The position numbers and the translations under genes are program-made. The notes under the pieces are model-generated. The model saw only the letters and a program-made list of their open reading frames with translations. It made no database searches and was not told the DNA's origin. 13,121 bases of DNA from Frondihabitans sp. (lineage in GTDB: Bacteria > Actinomycetota > Actinomycetes > Actinomycetales > Microbacteriaceae), in contig JAODMX010000325.1 in assembly GCA_025464735.1 (NCBI GenBank), positions 1 to 13,121 on the forward strand, given 5' to 3'. Shown piece after piece: positions 1 through 7,135 of the stretch; position 1 is the stretch's first letter, and each line of letters starts with the position of its first letter.

Positions 1-793
1 GCGCAACCACGCCGACCGCGACGGGCACGATCGGGCTCACGACCTGCGGCGACCCCGACGCCGACTCGCCCACACTGCTGAGCCCGTACAGGAGCCCACC
101 GAACGCGAAGGCGGAGAGGATCACCGAGAGGACATCCAGTGGCGCCTTCCGGGGCGTCGTCACGTTCTTCATCTTGACCGCCCCGATGACGAGTGTCGCC
201 AGGGCGATGGGCAGCACGAAGACGAACATGAATCGCCACGTCAGCACGTTGAGGATTAGTCCGGAAATTGTCGGCCCGATCGCAGGGGCCACGGAGATGA
301 CGATCGAGATATTGCCCATCATGCGGCCTCGCGAGGCGGCGGGCACGAGCGTCATGGCGGTGGTCATCAAAAGGGGCATCATGATCGCCGTGCCGGTCGC
401 CTGCACGATCCGGGCGATGAGAAGGATAGAGAAGTTCGGAGCGACGACGGCGATGAGCGTGCCGAGGCTGAACAGGGACATCGCCAGGATGAACATCGGG
501 CGGGTGTTGAAGCGCTGCAGCAGGAAGCCCGTGATCGGAATCACGACCGCCATGGTGAGCAGAAACCCGGTGGTGAGCCACTGGGCAGTGGCGGCGGGGA
601 CGTGGAGGTCGATGATGAGGGTCGGCAGCGCGACGCTCATGATCGTCTCGTTGAGGATCACGACAAAGGTCGAGACCATGAGGACGCCGATGACGAGCGT
701 GTTTCGGCGACGCTCGACTTCGAGGAGGTCGTCGGCTGAGCCACCATCGAGCGCCGAGGTGGCGGAGCGGGCGGTGGTCGTGTCGTTGGTCAC
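1..793 (-). CDS. DHA2-family multidrug efflux MFS transporter (N-terminal part, runs off the window)
   Basis: Translation of the minus strand from a GTG at 793-791 gives 264 residues before the window edge. After a polar N-terminus of about 30 residues, hydrophobic segments follow one another. Family signatures visible: LNETIMSVALPTL at residues 48-60 (end of TM1, DHA2/EmrB-QacA type), WLTTGFLL at 72-79, a motif-A-like loop around 89-101 (GFLLQRFNTRPMF), and the antiporter motif C as VAPAIGPTISG at 168-178. Known role of the family: proton-coupled export of drugs and other hydrophobic compounds across the cytoplasmic membrane, usually with 14 TM segments; only about half is present here. The GTG is chosen because AGGA lies six bases upstream of it. 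The gene follows the GH3 gene on the same strand after a 163-bp gap, so co-transcription is possible but unproven. The substrate cannot be predicted. Confidence 0.93.
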   Translation of the reverse strand, partial: MTNDTTTARSATSALDGGSADDLLEVERRRNTLVIGVLMVSTFVVILNETIMSVALPTLIIDLHVPAATAQWLTTGFLLTMAVVIPITGFLLQRFNTRPMFILAMSLFSLGTLIAVVAPNFSILLIARIVQATGTAIMMPLLMTTAMTLVPAASRGRMMGNISIVISVAPAIGPTISGLILNVLTWRFMFVFVLPIALATLVIGAVKMKNVTTPRKAPLDVLSVILSAFAFGGLLYGLSSVGESASGSPQVVSPIVPVAVGVVA

Positions 794-956
794 GAATGAT
801 CCTGTCGTGGTGCTGGTGGCGTCGGTGGGTCGGCCCGAACTGGAGGGCGCTGTAGTGATCGAGGCGCGGTCTCGGCTCCTGGCCGTGAGAACGAAAACGC
901 TTCGATGCGGCCAGTATTCCCGCACCCACCGACATTCACCAGTGGTTCACCGTGGC
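794..956. other. Intergenic region between the GH3 gene and the MFS gene
   Basis: No coding sequence is convincing here. The region has no clear hairpin plus T-tract terminator for the GH3 gene. Reading the minus strand there is a weak promoter-like pair (TGGTGA, 17 nt, AATACT) that could drive the MFS gene. It also contains an odd-spaced half-palindrome, CGAA-N5-TTCG (892-904), and a short tandem repeat annotated separately. Confidence 0.4.
935..955. repeat. Short tandem repeat TTCACCAGTGG / TTCACCGTGG
   Basis: Two head-to-tail copies, TTCACCAGTGG (935-945) and TTCACCGTGG (946-955), differ by one deleted base. They end one base before the GH3 stop codon (957-959, read on the minus strand). 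The first copy contains the odd palindrome ACCAGTGGT. It may be a direct-repeat protein site in front of the MFS gene, or chance. Confidence 0.35.
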
Positions 957-3437
957 CTAGGACACAAGAGCCTCCTGCGGCACGAGTTCGACGGTCGCCG
1001 AAAGCGGGGTCGAGGTGACGGAGGTGCCCACGTGCACTTCGAACAGGCCGGGCTCGTACTGCCAGCCGGCGTCCCAGTTGGCGAAAGACCGGGCGCCGAT
1101 CCTCACCCGCACGACCGCCGACTCGGAGACATCGAGCGTCACCGTCTGAAAGCCGGCGAGCCAGCGCACCGGACGATCCACGGCCGACTCGGGCCGCGAC
1201 AGATACACCTGCACGACCTGCTTGCCGCGCCGGCGGCCGGTATTCGCCACCCTGACCGACACCACTGCCTCTCCCACCTCCGAGATCTGCGGGGCGACCT
1301 CGAGGGCGTCGATGGTCCAGGAGGTGTAGCCGAGGCCGTGGCCGAACTCGAAGGCTGGCGTGCGACCCTCGCGGAGCCAGGCACGGTATCCGATATGGAT
1401 GCCTTCGTCGTAGGAGACGACGCCGTCCCGAGGCGTGACGTCGAGCACGGGCACGTCGGTGAGGCGCGCCGGCCAGGTCGTGGGCAGGCGTCCGCCTGGC
1501 TCGACTGCGCCGAACAGGACGTCGGCGAGCGCTGTGCCGTACTCCTGTCCACCGTAGTAGGTCAGGAGGAGGGCGCGGACGTCGTCACGCCACGGCATCA
1601 CGACCGGGGACCCGGCATTCACGACCACGATCGTGTTCGGGTTCGCCGCGACGACCGCGCGCACGAGGTCGTCTTGGCGCCCGGGGAGGTCGAGGTCGCT
1701 CCGGTCGAAGCCCTCCGACTCGACGCGCGAGTTCGTGCCGACCACCACGATCGCGACGTCGGCGTCGGCTGCTGCGGCTGCCGCGTCGGCGATGAGCTGC
1801 TCCGGGTCGGATCCGTCGGCCTCGAGACCGACCGTGATCCCGAACACACCGGCCAACGCGGCGGCTCGCGACGTCATGTCGAACTCGACCTTGAGGTCGA
1901 GCGGTGTTCCCGCAACGGCAGTCACCGGTGCCACGATGGACGGCGGAGCGAGGAGACTCGCCCCGAGGTCCCTCCCCTCGGTGAGCGCCGCGGTCTCGTC
2001 CGCGACAAGTTCGTCGTCGACGAAGATCCGGCCCCGGCCGACTGCTGCGAAGCCGAAGAGCACGTCCCCCGATACTGAGGGGGTCCACCGCAGTGACAGC
2101 TCGACCACGGCCGCGGAGTCGATCGGAGCGTCACCGCCGAAGTAGACGAGAGCGGTCGCGCGACGATCCTCGCGGAACATCTCGGTGCCTTCCCCGTTGA
2201 GGAAGCGCACCAGCATGCCCTTGCCCGAACCTGCCGGGTTCTCGATCTCGTCGAGGGGAAGCTCGGCGATGCCCTCTTGGACGACGGCGCCGATCGAGTA
2301 GCTGACGTCGGCTGACGGCAGCGCGGCGGTGATTCCTTCGAGCGGTGAGACGACCGTTGACGGCAGGACCGTGGCGCTCCCCCCGCCCTGAGTGCGCGCG
2401 TGGAGGGCATTGTGTCCGATGACGGCCACCTTCGAGAGCGAGGGGGCGTCGAGCGGCAGCGTGCGGTCGATGTTGGTCAGCAGCACCGCGCCGGCGGCTT
2501 CCGCCTCGCGAGCGAACGCGATGCCGTCTTCGACGTGGCGGGGCGTGACCTGGACCGGCTGGAAACCCTCGAGGGCGCCAACACGCGCCGCGAGGCGCAG
2601 GATCCTGATCACCTTGCGGTCGATCGCGTCCTCGCTCACGTCGCCCGCGCGAACGGCTTCGACGAGCGCGTCCCCCCACGGACCGGCCGGCCCTGGCATG
2701 ACGAGGTCTTGCGAAGCATTCGCCGATTCGAGGCTCCGAACCGCCGTCCAGTCGCTGACGACGACGCCGTCGAAGCCCCATTCGGAGTTGAGTGGCGTCT
2801 CGAGCAGTTCGTTCTCGGTGGCGGTGATGCCGTTGATCTTGTTGTACGACGACATCACGAGCCACGCGTGGGACTCGGTGACGGCCTTCTCGAAGGCGGC
2901 GAGGTAGAGCTCGCGAAGCGCCCGCTCCGACACGACCGTGTCGGCGGTGAATCGATCCGTCTCGTAGTCATTGGCGATGTAGTGCTTCGGGGTCGCACCG
3001 ACACCGTTGTCTTGGACCCCAGCGACGTAGGCCGCGGCGAGGTCGGCGGTGAGCAGGGGGTCTTCCGAGAACGCCTCGAAGTGACGGCCGCCGAGCGGCG
3101 AGCGGTGCAGGTTGATGGTCGGGCCGAGCACGACGTCGACGCCCTTGCGGCGCGCCTCCACGGCCGAGGCGGCGCCGTAGCGCGAGGCGATGCCGGTGTC
3201 CCACGACGACGACAGGGCCGTCGTGGACGGCAGGTTGAGCGACGGTGAGCGCTCGTCCCAGACTTCGCCGCGGACGCCCGACGGGCCGTCGGAGACGAGC
3301 ATGTTGCGCAGACCGATCTTGTCGATCGGCCGGGTGTTCCAGAAGTCGCGTCCTGTGAGGAGCAGAACCTTCTCCTCGAGCGTCAGCGTGGCTGCCAGAT
3401 TCTCAAGGCGTGAGGTCTCTTCGGCAGAGTCGTACAT
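957..3437 (-). CDS. Glycoside hydrolase family 3 beta-glucosidase with PA14 insert
   Basis: 826 residues. GH3 enzymes remove terminal beta-linked (sometimes alpha-linked) sugars with retention, using an Asp nucleophile and an acid/base. Visible landmarks: SDGPSGVR (49-56), substrate-pocket KHY (151-153) in KHYIANDYETDR, and SDW with nucleophile Asp229 in DGVVVSDWTAV. The C-terminal alpha/beta sandwich begins near 305 and is split by a PA14-like insert (about 395-540, containing RFLNGEGTEMF). It resumes with SEGFDR, where Glu575 is the likely acid/base, and GGQEYGTALADVLFG (629-643). A fibronectin-III-like domain closes the protein (about 720-810). This order matches the PA14-containing, BglB-type GH3 group at its usual length. 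There is no signal peptide, so the enzyme should be cytoplasmic and act on imported glycosides. The start is the ATG at 3437; only a weak SD (AAGAAG) precedes it. The gene is divergent from a TetR regulator that probably controls it. Exact sugar specificity cannot be read from sequence. Confidence 0.95.
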   Translation of the reverse strand: MYDSAEETSRLENLAATLTLEEKVLLLTGRDFWNTRPIDKIGLRNMLVSDGPSGVRGEVWDERSPSLNLPSTTALSSSWDTGIASRYGAASAVEARRKGVDVVLGPTINLHRSPLGGRHFEAFSEDPLLTADLAAAYVAGVQDNGVGATPKHYIANDYETDRFTADTVVSERALRELYLAAFEKAVTESHAWLVMSSYNKINGITATENELLETPLNSEWGFDGVVVSDWTAVRSLESANASQDLVMPGPAGPWGDALVEAVRAGDVSEDAIDRKVIRILRLAARVGALEGFQPVQVTPRHVEDGIAFAREAEAAGAVLLTNIDRTLPLDAPSLSKVAVIGHNALHARTQGGGSATVLPSTVVSPLEGITAALPSADVSYSIGAVVQEGIAELPLDEIENPAGSGKGMLVRFLNGEGTEMFREDRRATALVYFGGDAPIDSAAVVELSLRWTPSVSGDVLFGFAAVGRGRIFVDDELVADETAALTEGRDLGASLLAPPSIVAPVTAVAGTPLDLKVEFDMTSRAAALAGVFGITVGLEADGSDPEQLIADAAAAAADADVAIVVVGTNSRVESEGFDRSDLDLPGRQDDLVRAVVAANPNTIVVVNAGSPVVMPWRDDVRALLLTYYGGQEYGTALADVLFGAVEPGGRLPTTWPARLTDVPVLDVTPRDGVVSYDEGIHIGYRAWLREGRTPAFEFGHGLGYTSWTIDALEVAPQISEVGEAVVSVRVANTGRRRGKQVVQVYLSRPESAVDRPVRWLAGFQTVTLDVSESAVVRVRIGARSFANWDAGWQYEPGLFEVHVGTSVTSTPLSATVELVPQEALVS

Positions 3438-3517
3438 GTGTCACTTCTTTCTGGCGGCCCCGTAGCAGGAGTCGCCGACATCGGTGTCGACGCACCGTCG
3501 TTGGTGTCATCGCCACG

Positions 3518-3546
3518 ACGCTAGCATCAATACCTACCTTTGGTAA
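3518..3546 (-). promoter_or_regulatory. Putative promoter of the GH3 gene
   Basis: On the minus strand TTACCA (3546-3541) and TAGCGT (3523-3518) are separated by 17 nt, a plausible sigma-70-type pair. Transcription would begin near 3511, leaving a leader of about 73 nt. The -35 element lies inside the palindrome at 3532-3548, so a bound repressor would block it. Prediction by eye only. Confidence 0.5.
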
Positions 3547-3548
3547 GT
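3532..3548. promoter_or_regulatory. Likely operator of the TetR regulator
   Basis: Imperfect palindrome ACCTACC-TTT-GGTAAGT with 6 of 7 arm positions complementary, and further A/T matches just outside (3529-3530 with 3550-3551). It sits in the 136-bp region between the divergent GH3 and tetR genes and overlaps the -35 elements proposed for both. Size, symmetry and position are typical of TetR-family operators. Binding is inferred. Confidence 0.6.
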
Positions 3549-3567
3549 TTTTGATCGGCAGTACGGT
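3540..3567 (+). promoter_or_regulatory. Putative promoter of tetR, possibly leaderless
   Basis: TTGGTA (3540-3545), 16 nt, TACGGT (3562-3567). The expected transcription start, six to seven bases downstream, coincides with the GTG start codon at 3574, which would give a leaderless mRNA. The only SD-like bases are GGTGG at 3566-3570, very close to the start. Confidence 0.45.
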
Positions 3568-3573
3568 GGTCGC

Positions 3574-4155
3574 GTGCCCAACGATGCTCCGACCCGCCGC
3601 TACGCCAAAGGCGATGCCAAGCGTCGAGAGATCCTGGACGCCGCACTCACGGTCATCAGCGTGCACGGATATCGCAACTCGTCGCTTCAGGAGATCGCGG
3701 ACGCCGTGGGCCTCACGAAAGCGGGCGTCCTGCACTACTTCGACACGCGCGAACACCTGCTCGCCGAAGTCCTCCGCGAACGAGACGAGCACGACGGCGA
3801 AGCCCTGATGTCAGCGGACGAGGACGTCATCGACCTCCTCCGCCGAGCGATCGACCACAACAAGGGCGTCCCCGGCCTGGTGCAGCTCTACTCGCGCCTC
3901 GCCGTCGAGTCGGAGTCTTCGGAGCATCCCGGGCACGACTACGTCGGCGCCCGCTACACAGCGCTCCGCACGGGCCTCGAGGCGGCCCTCCGCGCTCGAC
4001 AGGAGCGAGGCGCGATTCGGGCGGACATCGATCCCGCCACGTTCGCTCGCGTCCTGATCGCGGTCAGTGACGGACTCCAGTTGCAGTGGCTCCACGATCC
4101 GTCGATCGACATGACCGCCGCCGTCGAGGCCGTGCTCGCGACGCTCACCCCCTGA
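3574..4155 (+). CDS. TetR-family transcriptional regulator
   Basis: 193 residues starting at GTG. The N-terminal TetR DNA-binding domain is clear: RREILDAALTVISVHGYRNSSL (helix 1 onwards, from about residue 18), then the helix-turn-helix EIADAVGLTKAGVLHYF (40-56) and the usual HLLAEVL linker helix. The remaining 125 or so residues form the ligand-binding/dimerisation domain; RAIRA/DIDPATFARVLIAVSDGLQLQWL is of the kind seen in many actinobacterial TetR proteins. Divergent orientation from the GH3 gene, with a palindrome overlapping both promoters, argues that it represses the glycosidase and itself and is released by a sugar or aglycone inducer. Ligand and mode (repressor or activator) are inferred. 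The start at 3574 gives an intact N-terminal arm; no better start lies upstream. Confidence 0.92.
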   Translation: MPNDAPTRRYAKGDAKRREILDAALTVISVHGYRNSSLQEIADAVGLTKAGVLHYFDTREHLLAEVLRERDEHDGEALMSADEDVIDLLRRAIDHNKGVPGLVQLYSRLAVESESSEHPGHDYVGARYTALRTGLEAALRARQERGAIRADIDPATFARVLIAVSDGLQLQWLHDPSIDMTAAVEAVLATLTP

Positions 4156-4213
4156 GCGACTCCGATCGCCCCTCAGCATCTCTGCTGCAGGCGACCCGCG
4201 TGGCATTCCAGAT

Positions 4214-4242
4214 TTGACGCTGGATCCCTGGTCTGCTATCGT
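4214..4242 (+). promoter_or_regulatory. Strong sigma-70-type promoter of the OB-fold gene
   Basis: TTGACG (4214-4219), exactly 17 nt, TATCGT (4237-4242): close to the housekeeping consensus. The predicted start near 4249 leaves a leader of about 233 nt before the ATG at 4482. It begins 58 bp after the tetR stop, so the downstream gene is probably an independent unit. Confidence 0.65.
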
Positions 4243-4248
4243 TTGTGT

Positions 4249-4481
4249 TTGGTGTTCTGAGCGCGAACCATCTATTCCGCTTACGCCGACCGTTCTGCCA
4301 GCGTTACTCACGTCAATGTCAGTACCGCTCGCACGACCACGACACGTACCACTCCGAAGACGGAGTGCATTCCACACGCGTCACGCCCCTCACCAGGGCA
4401 CAACACGCCGATACTCGGCGTGTGCGAACCACGCGCGGCTCACGCCCGCCTGAACTCGCCACACAGCATCGAAAGAAAGCC
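4249..4481 (+). promoter_or_regulatory. Long structured 5' leader of the OB-fold gene
   Basis: This gene-free stretch of over 200 nt contains two perfect hairpins. The first is CACTCCG/CGGAGTG with an AAGA loop (4350-4367). The second is ACACGCCGA/TCGGCGTGT with a TAC loop (4403-4423). Neither is followed by a T-tract, so they are not simple terminators. CACACGC at 4373-4379 can also pair with GCGTGTG at 4418-4424, which would break the second hairpin, so two alternative folds are possible. CACGCC occurs at 4382-4387 and again at 4441-4446, and either copy could pair with GGCGTG (4417-4422). An 8-bp GCGAACCA repeat occurs at 4263 and 4424. A regulatory role (translation control, attenuation or RNA stability) is inferred; it matches no riboswitch class I recognise. 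Confidence 0.45.
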
Positions 4482-4769
4482 ATGACCAACACACTCAATC
4501 TCATTAGCGTCACCGGGACCGTCACGACGGCCCCGGCCCTCACGCATGACAACCTCGTGGAATTCGTCGTCGTCGACGACGCCGCCCGCGAGTTCGTCAT
4601 TCGTATCCCCCTCAGCGAGCTCGGCGGTCACGTGACCCCCGGCGCCCGCGTGCTCGCCACAGGCGCAGAGGGCTGGGTCATCCCCGGCCGCACCTGGCGC
4701 GGCGAGCCGTCCCGCACGATCGTGCAAGCGCACGACGTGCAACTCCGCGACCTGGCATTCGCTGCCTGA
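4482..4769 (+). CDS. Small SSB-like OB-fold protein (95 aa)
   Basis: The 95-residue product begins MTNTLNLISVTGTVTTAP. The pattern matches a compact single-strand-DNA-binding OB fold: a first strand ending in VTGTVTTAP, a second (VEFVVVDD), a third (EFVIRIPL), a helix-like stretch (SELGGHVT), then GARVLATGAEGWV, recalling the GtRVivtG strand of SSB proteins, and a closing strand (TIVQAHDVQL). Compared with housekeeping SSB it lacks the long L23/L45 loops and the disordered tail with the acidic tip that recruits partner proteins. No standard domain can be assigned with certainty; SSB-like nucleic-acid binding is inferred from this pattern. The ATG is chosen because GAAAGAAAG lies just upstream and the fold begins there; the open frame extends further 5' (GTG at 4245), but that sequence is low-complexity and protein-unlike. 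The gene is flanked by its own promoter and terminator. Confidence 0.75.
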   Translation: MTNTLNLISVTGTVTTAPALTHDNLVEFVVVDDAAREFVIRIPLSELGGHVTPGARVLATGAEGWVIPGRTWRGEPSRTIVQAHDVQLRDLAFAA

Positions 4770-4793
4770 TCGGACTTGCAAGATCCATTCGAG

Positions 4794-4828
4794 CGCCGCT
4801 CACCCTCGGGGGTGGGCGGCGTTTTTTT
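4794..4828 (+). terminator. Strong intrinsic terminator after the OB-fold gene
   Basis: A 12-bp stem (4794-4805 with 4810-4821, one G-U pair) with a TCGG tetraloop is followed at once by seven T residues (4822-4828). It lies 24 nt after the stop codon and is the clearest intrinsic terminator in the window. Confidence 0.9.
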
Positions 4829-5012
4829 GCGCGCGGAGGCCGATAGTTGCGCGGGGCGGCCCGGCCACGAGGGATCGCTGCGCGCGGCTTTTGTTTTCAC
4901 GCCGGAAACACGACCGGGCAGCGGAGGCGATCCCGCCTCTCACGGCCTGTTTTCTCGATCGAGGATCCCACTGCACAGTCGACCCCGCAGAACAAGTCGG
5001 CAGAAGGGCGGA
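4829..5012. other. Gene-free stretch before the first S53 promoter
   Basis: No convincing coding sequence. It holds a small hairpin GAGGCG-ATCC-CGCCTC (4924-4939) and a perfect 10-bp palindrome CTCGATCGAG (4954-4963). The reading frame of the downstream peptidase stays open back to 4847, but the translation there is unlike a protein and lies upstream of a clear signal peptide. The palindrome could be a regulator site for the peptidase gene; nothing more can be said. Confidence 0.35.
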
Positions 5013-5042
5013 CTGACGCGTTTTTACGAGTTTCCCTAACGT
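5013..5042 (+). promoter_or_regulatory. Putative promoter of the first S53 peptidase
   Basis: CTGACG (5013-5018), 18 nt, TAACGT (5037-5042). Transcription would start near 5049, just before the hairpin at 5053-5082, giving a leader of about 62 nt. Confidence 0.45.
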
Positions 5043-5052
5043 TCACGGCAGG

Positions 5053-5082
5053 AGACCTGCCCCCCGGACGAGGGTCAGGTCT
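5053..5082 (+). promoter_or_regulatory. 5'-leader hairpin of the first S53 peptidase
   Basis: Perfect 7-bp arms AGACCTG (5053-5059) and CAGGTCT (5076-5082); past one mismatch, CCC/GGG can extend the stem. Outer bases GTTCA (5041-5045) and TGAAC (5082-5086) are also complementary. It ends 14 nt before the SD sequence GGAGGA (5097-5102), which stays free. If the promoter call is right the stem is at the mRNA 5' end and could stabilise it; alternatively it is an operator for a dimeric regulator. Confidence 0.45.
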
Positions 5083-5110
5083 GAACTCGATTCAGCGGAG
5101 GACAACTCGT

Positions 5111-7114
5111 ATGGCACGAAGCAGTAGCCCCAAATACCGAGCACGAGCGGCCGTCGGCGTCATCGCCACGGCCGCTTCCGTGATCGGACTCTCGATGTTC
5201 GGAGCGACCGGCGCACAAGCGTCCGACCGCGTCGACTTCTCAGGCGCCGTCCCCTCTTGGGCGACTCACGCCAACGACGCGGGCACCGCGGCGGCCGACA
5301 CGAGCGTCGAGGGTGAGCTCTACCTTCCCCTCCGCAACCAGGCGGGCGCCGAAGCCCTGGCCACGGCCGTCTCGACTCCCGGCAACAAGGACTACCGCAA
5401 GTCGCTGTCGCCTGATGCCTGGATCAAGACGTACTCGCCGACCCAGGCCAGCGTGAACAGCGTGGTGAACTACCTGAAGACCGAGGGCCTCACGATCACG
5501 GCCGTGCCGAAGAGCCGCCAGTACGTGGTCTTCCGCGGTTCGGCTGCGGCCGTCAACTCCGTCTTCAGCACGAGCCTCCACTCGTACGACTACCAGGGCA
5601 ACAAGGTCGTCGGCCCTTCGACCGTGCCGTCGCTCCCGACCGCCATCGGATCCCAGGTGGCCGGGGTCAGCATCGACCAGGCCAAACTCCTCACCCGCCC
5701 CGACCTCGTGAAGCAGGGTGCCGGCACGACGAGCACAGCTTCGCCGCTGCAGCGCAACACCGCTCAGCCCAAGGCGACCACGCTGCCCGTCGCCCAGTGC
5801 TCCACGTACACCGGACAGCACACCGCGGCCTTCCCGACCGCCTATGGCCAGAAGAGCTTCGACACCTTCAACTGCGGCTACACCCCCTCGCAGCTGCAGA
5901 GCGCCTACGGCCTGTCCTCGCTCGAGAAGCACGGCCTCGACGGCCAGGGGCAGACGGTCGCCATCATCGATGCGTACGCATCGCCGACGATCCTGGAAGA
6001 CGCCAACACCTACGCCGCCAGCACCGGACAGCCGGCGCTGACCAGCGCGACGTATCAGCAGATCGTGCCGCCGTCGTCACAGTTCACGGACGAGGCCGCC
6101 TGCCAGTACCCCAGCGGTTGGCAGGGTGAGCAGACCCTCGACGTCGAGTCGGCTCACGCTCTCGCGCCGGGCGCGAAGCTCCTCTACGTCGGTGGTACCG
6201 ACTGTGGTGGCGGCCTCGACGTGGCCATGTCGAAGATCCTGGACAACAAGCTCGCCACGATCGTCAGCAACAGCTACGGCAACACCGGTGAGGCCATTCC
6301 CTACGACTCCATCCAGGGCGAGGTCAACATCCAACTCCAGGCAGCGGGCGAAGGCATCGGCCTCTACTTCTCGGCCGGTGACAACGGCGACGAGGTCGCG
6401 AACCTCGGGTACGCGTCTCCTGACTTCCCTGGTTCGTCACCGTGGGTGACCTCGGTCGGCGGTACCAGCCTCGGGATCACGAAATCGGGATCCAAGGCCT
6501 ACGAAACAGGGTGGGGCGACCTCCTCGACAAGGTCACCACCTCGACCACGGGAACCCTCGGCTACACCTCGGCTCCTCCCGGAACGCTCTTCGGCGGAGG
6601 AAGCGGCGGCGGCGTCAGCGGCGTGTTCGCACAACCGGCCTACCAGAAGGGTGTCGTGCCTGCGGGATTGGCGAACGGAATGCGGGTCAGCCCCGACCTG
6701 TCGGCTCTGGCCGACCCGTACACCGGCTTCCTGATCGGCATCAGCCCGATCTCGGACGACTCCACTCTGCAGACCGGCGCCTACGAGAACGAGACCTACG
6801 GTGGCACGTCGCTCGCCTCACCGCTCACCGCCGCGATGGTGGCGGTCGTGCAGCAGGCGACGCACAGCACCGTGGGCTTCGCCAACCCGACGCTCTACAG
6901 CGCCTACAAGGCGGCACCGTCGCTGTTCAACGACGTGACCTCGCCGACATCACCGACCGCCCTCGCCTACACGAGCGCGACAAGCGGCAACGACTACCTG
7001 GTCACCCTCGACCAGGACTCGTCGCTCACGACGGCCAAGGGCTACGACGACGTGACGGGCCTCGGCTCGATCTCGTTCGGACTGCTCTCGAACATCGGGC
7101 GCGGCCGCCACTGA
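5111..7114 (+). CDS. Secreted S53 family (sedolisin/kumamolisin-type) serine-carboxyl endopeptidase, copy 1
   Basis: 667 residues; GGAGGA sits eight bases before the ATG. The signal peptide has basic residues at 8-12, a hydrophobic core and probable cleavage after AQA (35-37). An activation prodomain spans about 66-190 (LYLPLRNQAGAEALATAVST, STPGNKDYRKSLSPDAW), of the Pro-kumamolisin type that is removed autocatalytically. The catalytic domain spans about 255-660. The triad is complete: Glu340 and Asp344 in GEQTLDVE, Ser567 in YGGTSLASP, with oxyanion Asp424 in SAGDNGD. Asp646/Asp647 in GYDDVTGLG match the C-terminal calcium site. Four Cys (230, 255, 331, 365) could form two disulfides, fitting an extracellular protein. 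S53 enzymes are endopeptidases, typically with acidic optima. A terminator separates it from its tandem paralogue, so the two are probably separate transcripts. Natural substrate unknown. Confidence 0.95.
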   Translation: MARSSSPKYRARAAVGVIATAASVIGLSMFGATGAQASDRVDFSGAVPSWATHANDAGTAAADTSVEGELYLPLRNQAGAEALATAVSTPGNKDYRKSLSPDAWIKTYSPTQASVNSVVNYLKTEGLTITAVPKSRQYVVFRGSAAAVNSVFSTSLHSYDYQGNKVVGPSTVPSLPTAIGSQVAGVSIDQAKLLTRPDLVKQGAGTTSTASPLQRNTAQPKATTLPVAQCSTYTGQHTAAFPTAYGQKSFDTFNCGYTPSQLQSAYGLSSLEKHGLDGQGQTVAIIDAYASPTILEDANTYAASTGQPALTSATYQQIVPPSSQFTDEAACQYPSGWQGEQTLDVESAHALAPGAKLLYVGGTDCGGGLDVAMSKILDNKLATIVSNSYGNTGEAIPYDSIQGEVNIQLQAAGEGIGLYFSAGDNGDEVANLGYASPDFPGSSPWVTSVGGTSLGITKSGSKAYETGWGDLLDKVTTSTTGTLGYTSAPPGTLFGGGSGGGVSGVFAQPAYQKGVVPAGLANGMRVSPDLSALADPYTGFLIGISPISDDSTLQTGAYENETYGGTSLASPLTAAMVAVVQQATHSTVGFANPTLYSAYKAAPSLFNDVTSPTSPTALAYTSATSGNDYLVTLDQDSSLTTAKGYDDVTGLGSISFGLLSNIGRGRH

Positions 7115-7135
7115 TCGCACGCTGATCGACCGCGG

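Noticed and set aside
892..904. CGAA-N5-TTCG as a LacI-type operator
   Set aside because: The spacing is odd and there is no central CG symmetry; it does not match the 15-bp sites upstream of the importer except by adding a base.
174..2078. 634-residue plus-strand open frame
   Set aside because: It lies antisense across the MFS and GH3 genes and the gap between them. Its translation is low-complexity and Arg/Glu/His-rich, a normal by-product of GC-rich coding DNA.
4147..4170. Terminator after tetR
   Set aside because: Only a bulged 4+4-bp stem overlapping the stop codon and no T-tract; too weak to call.
4245..4481. N-terminally extended OB-fold protein, or a 45-residue leader ORF (4317-4453)
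   Set aside because: The predicted promoter starts transcription after 4245, the translations are Arg/His/Thr-rich without family features, and neither start has a visible SD.
4847..5110. N-terminal extension of the first S53 peptidase
   Set aside because: The extension is protein-unlike and precedes a clear signal peptide and the SD GGAGGA, which fix the start at 5111.
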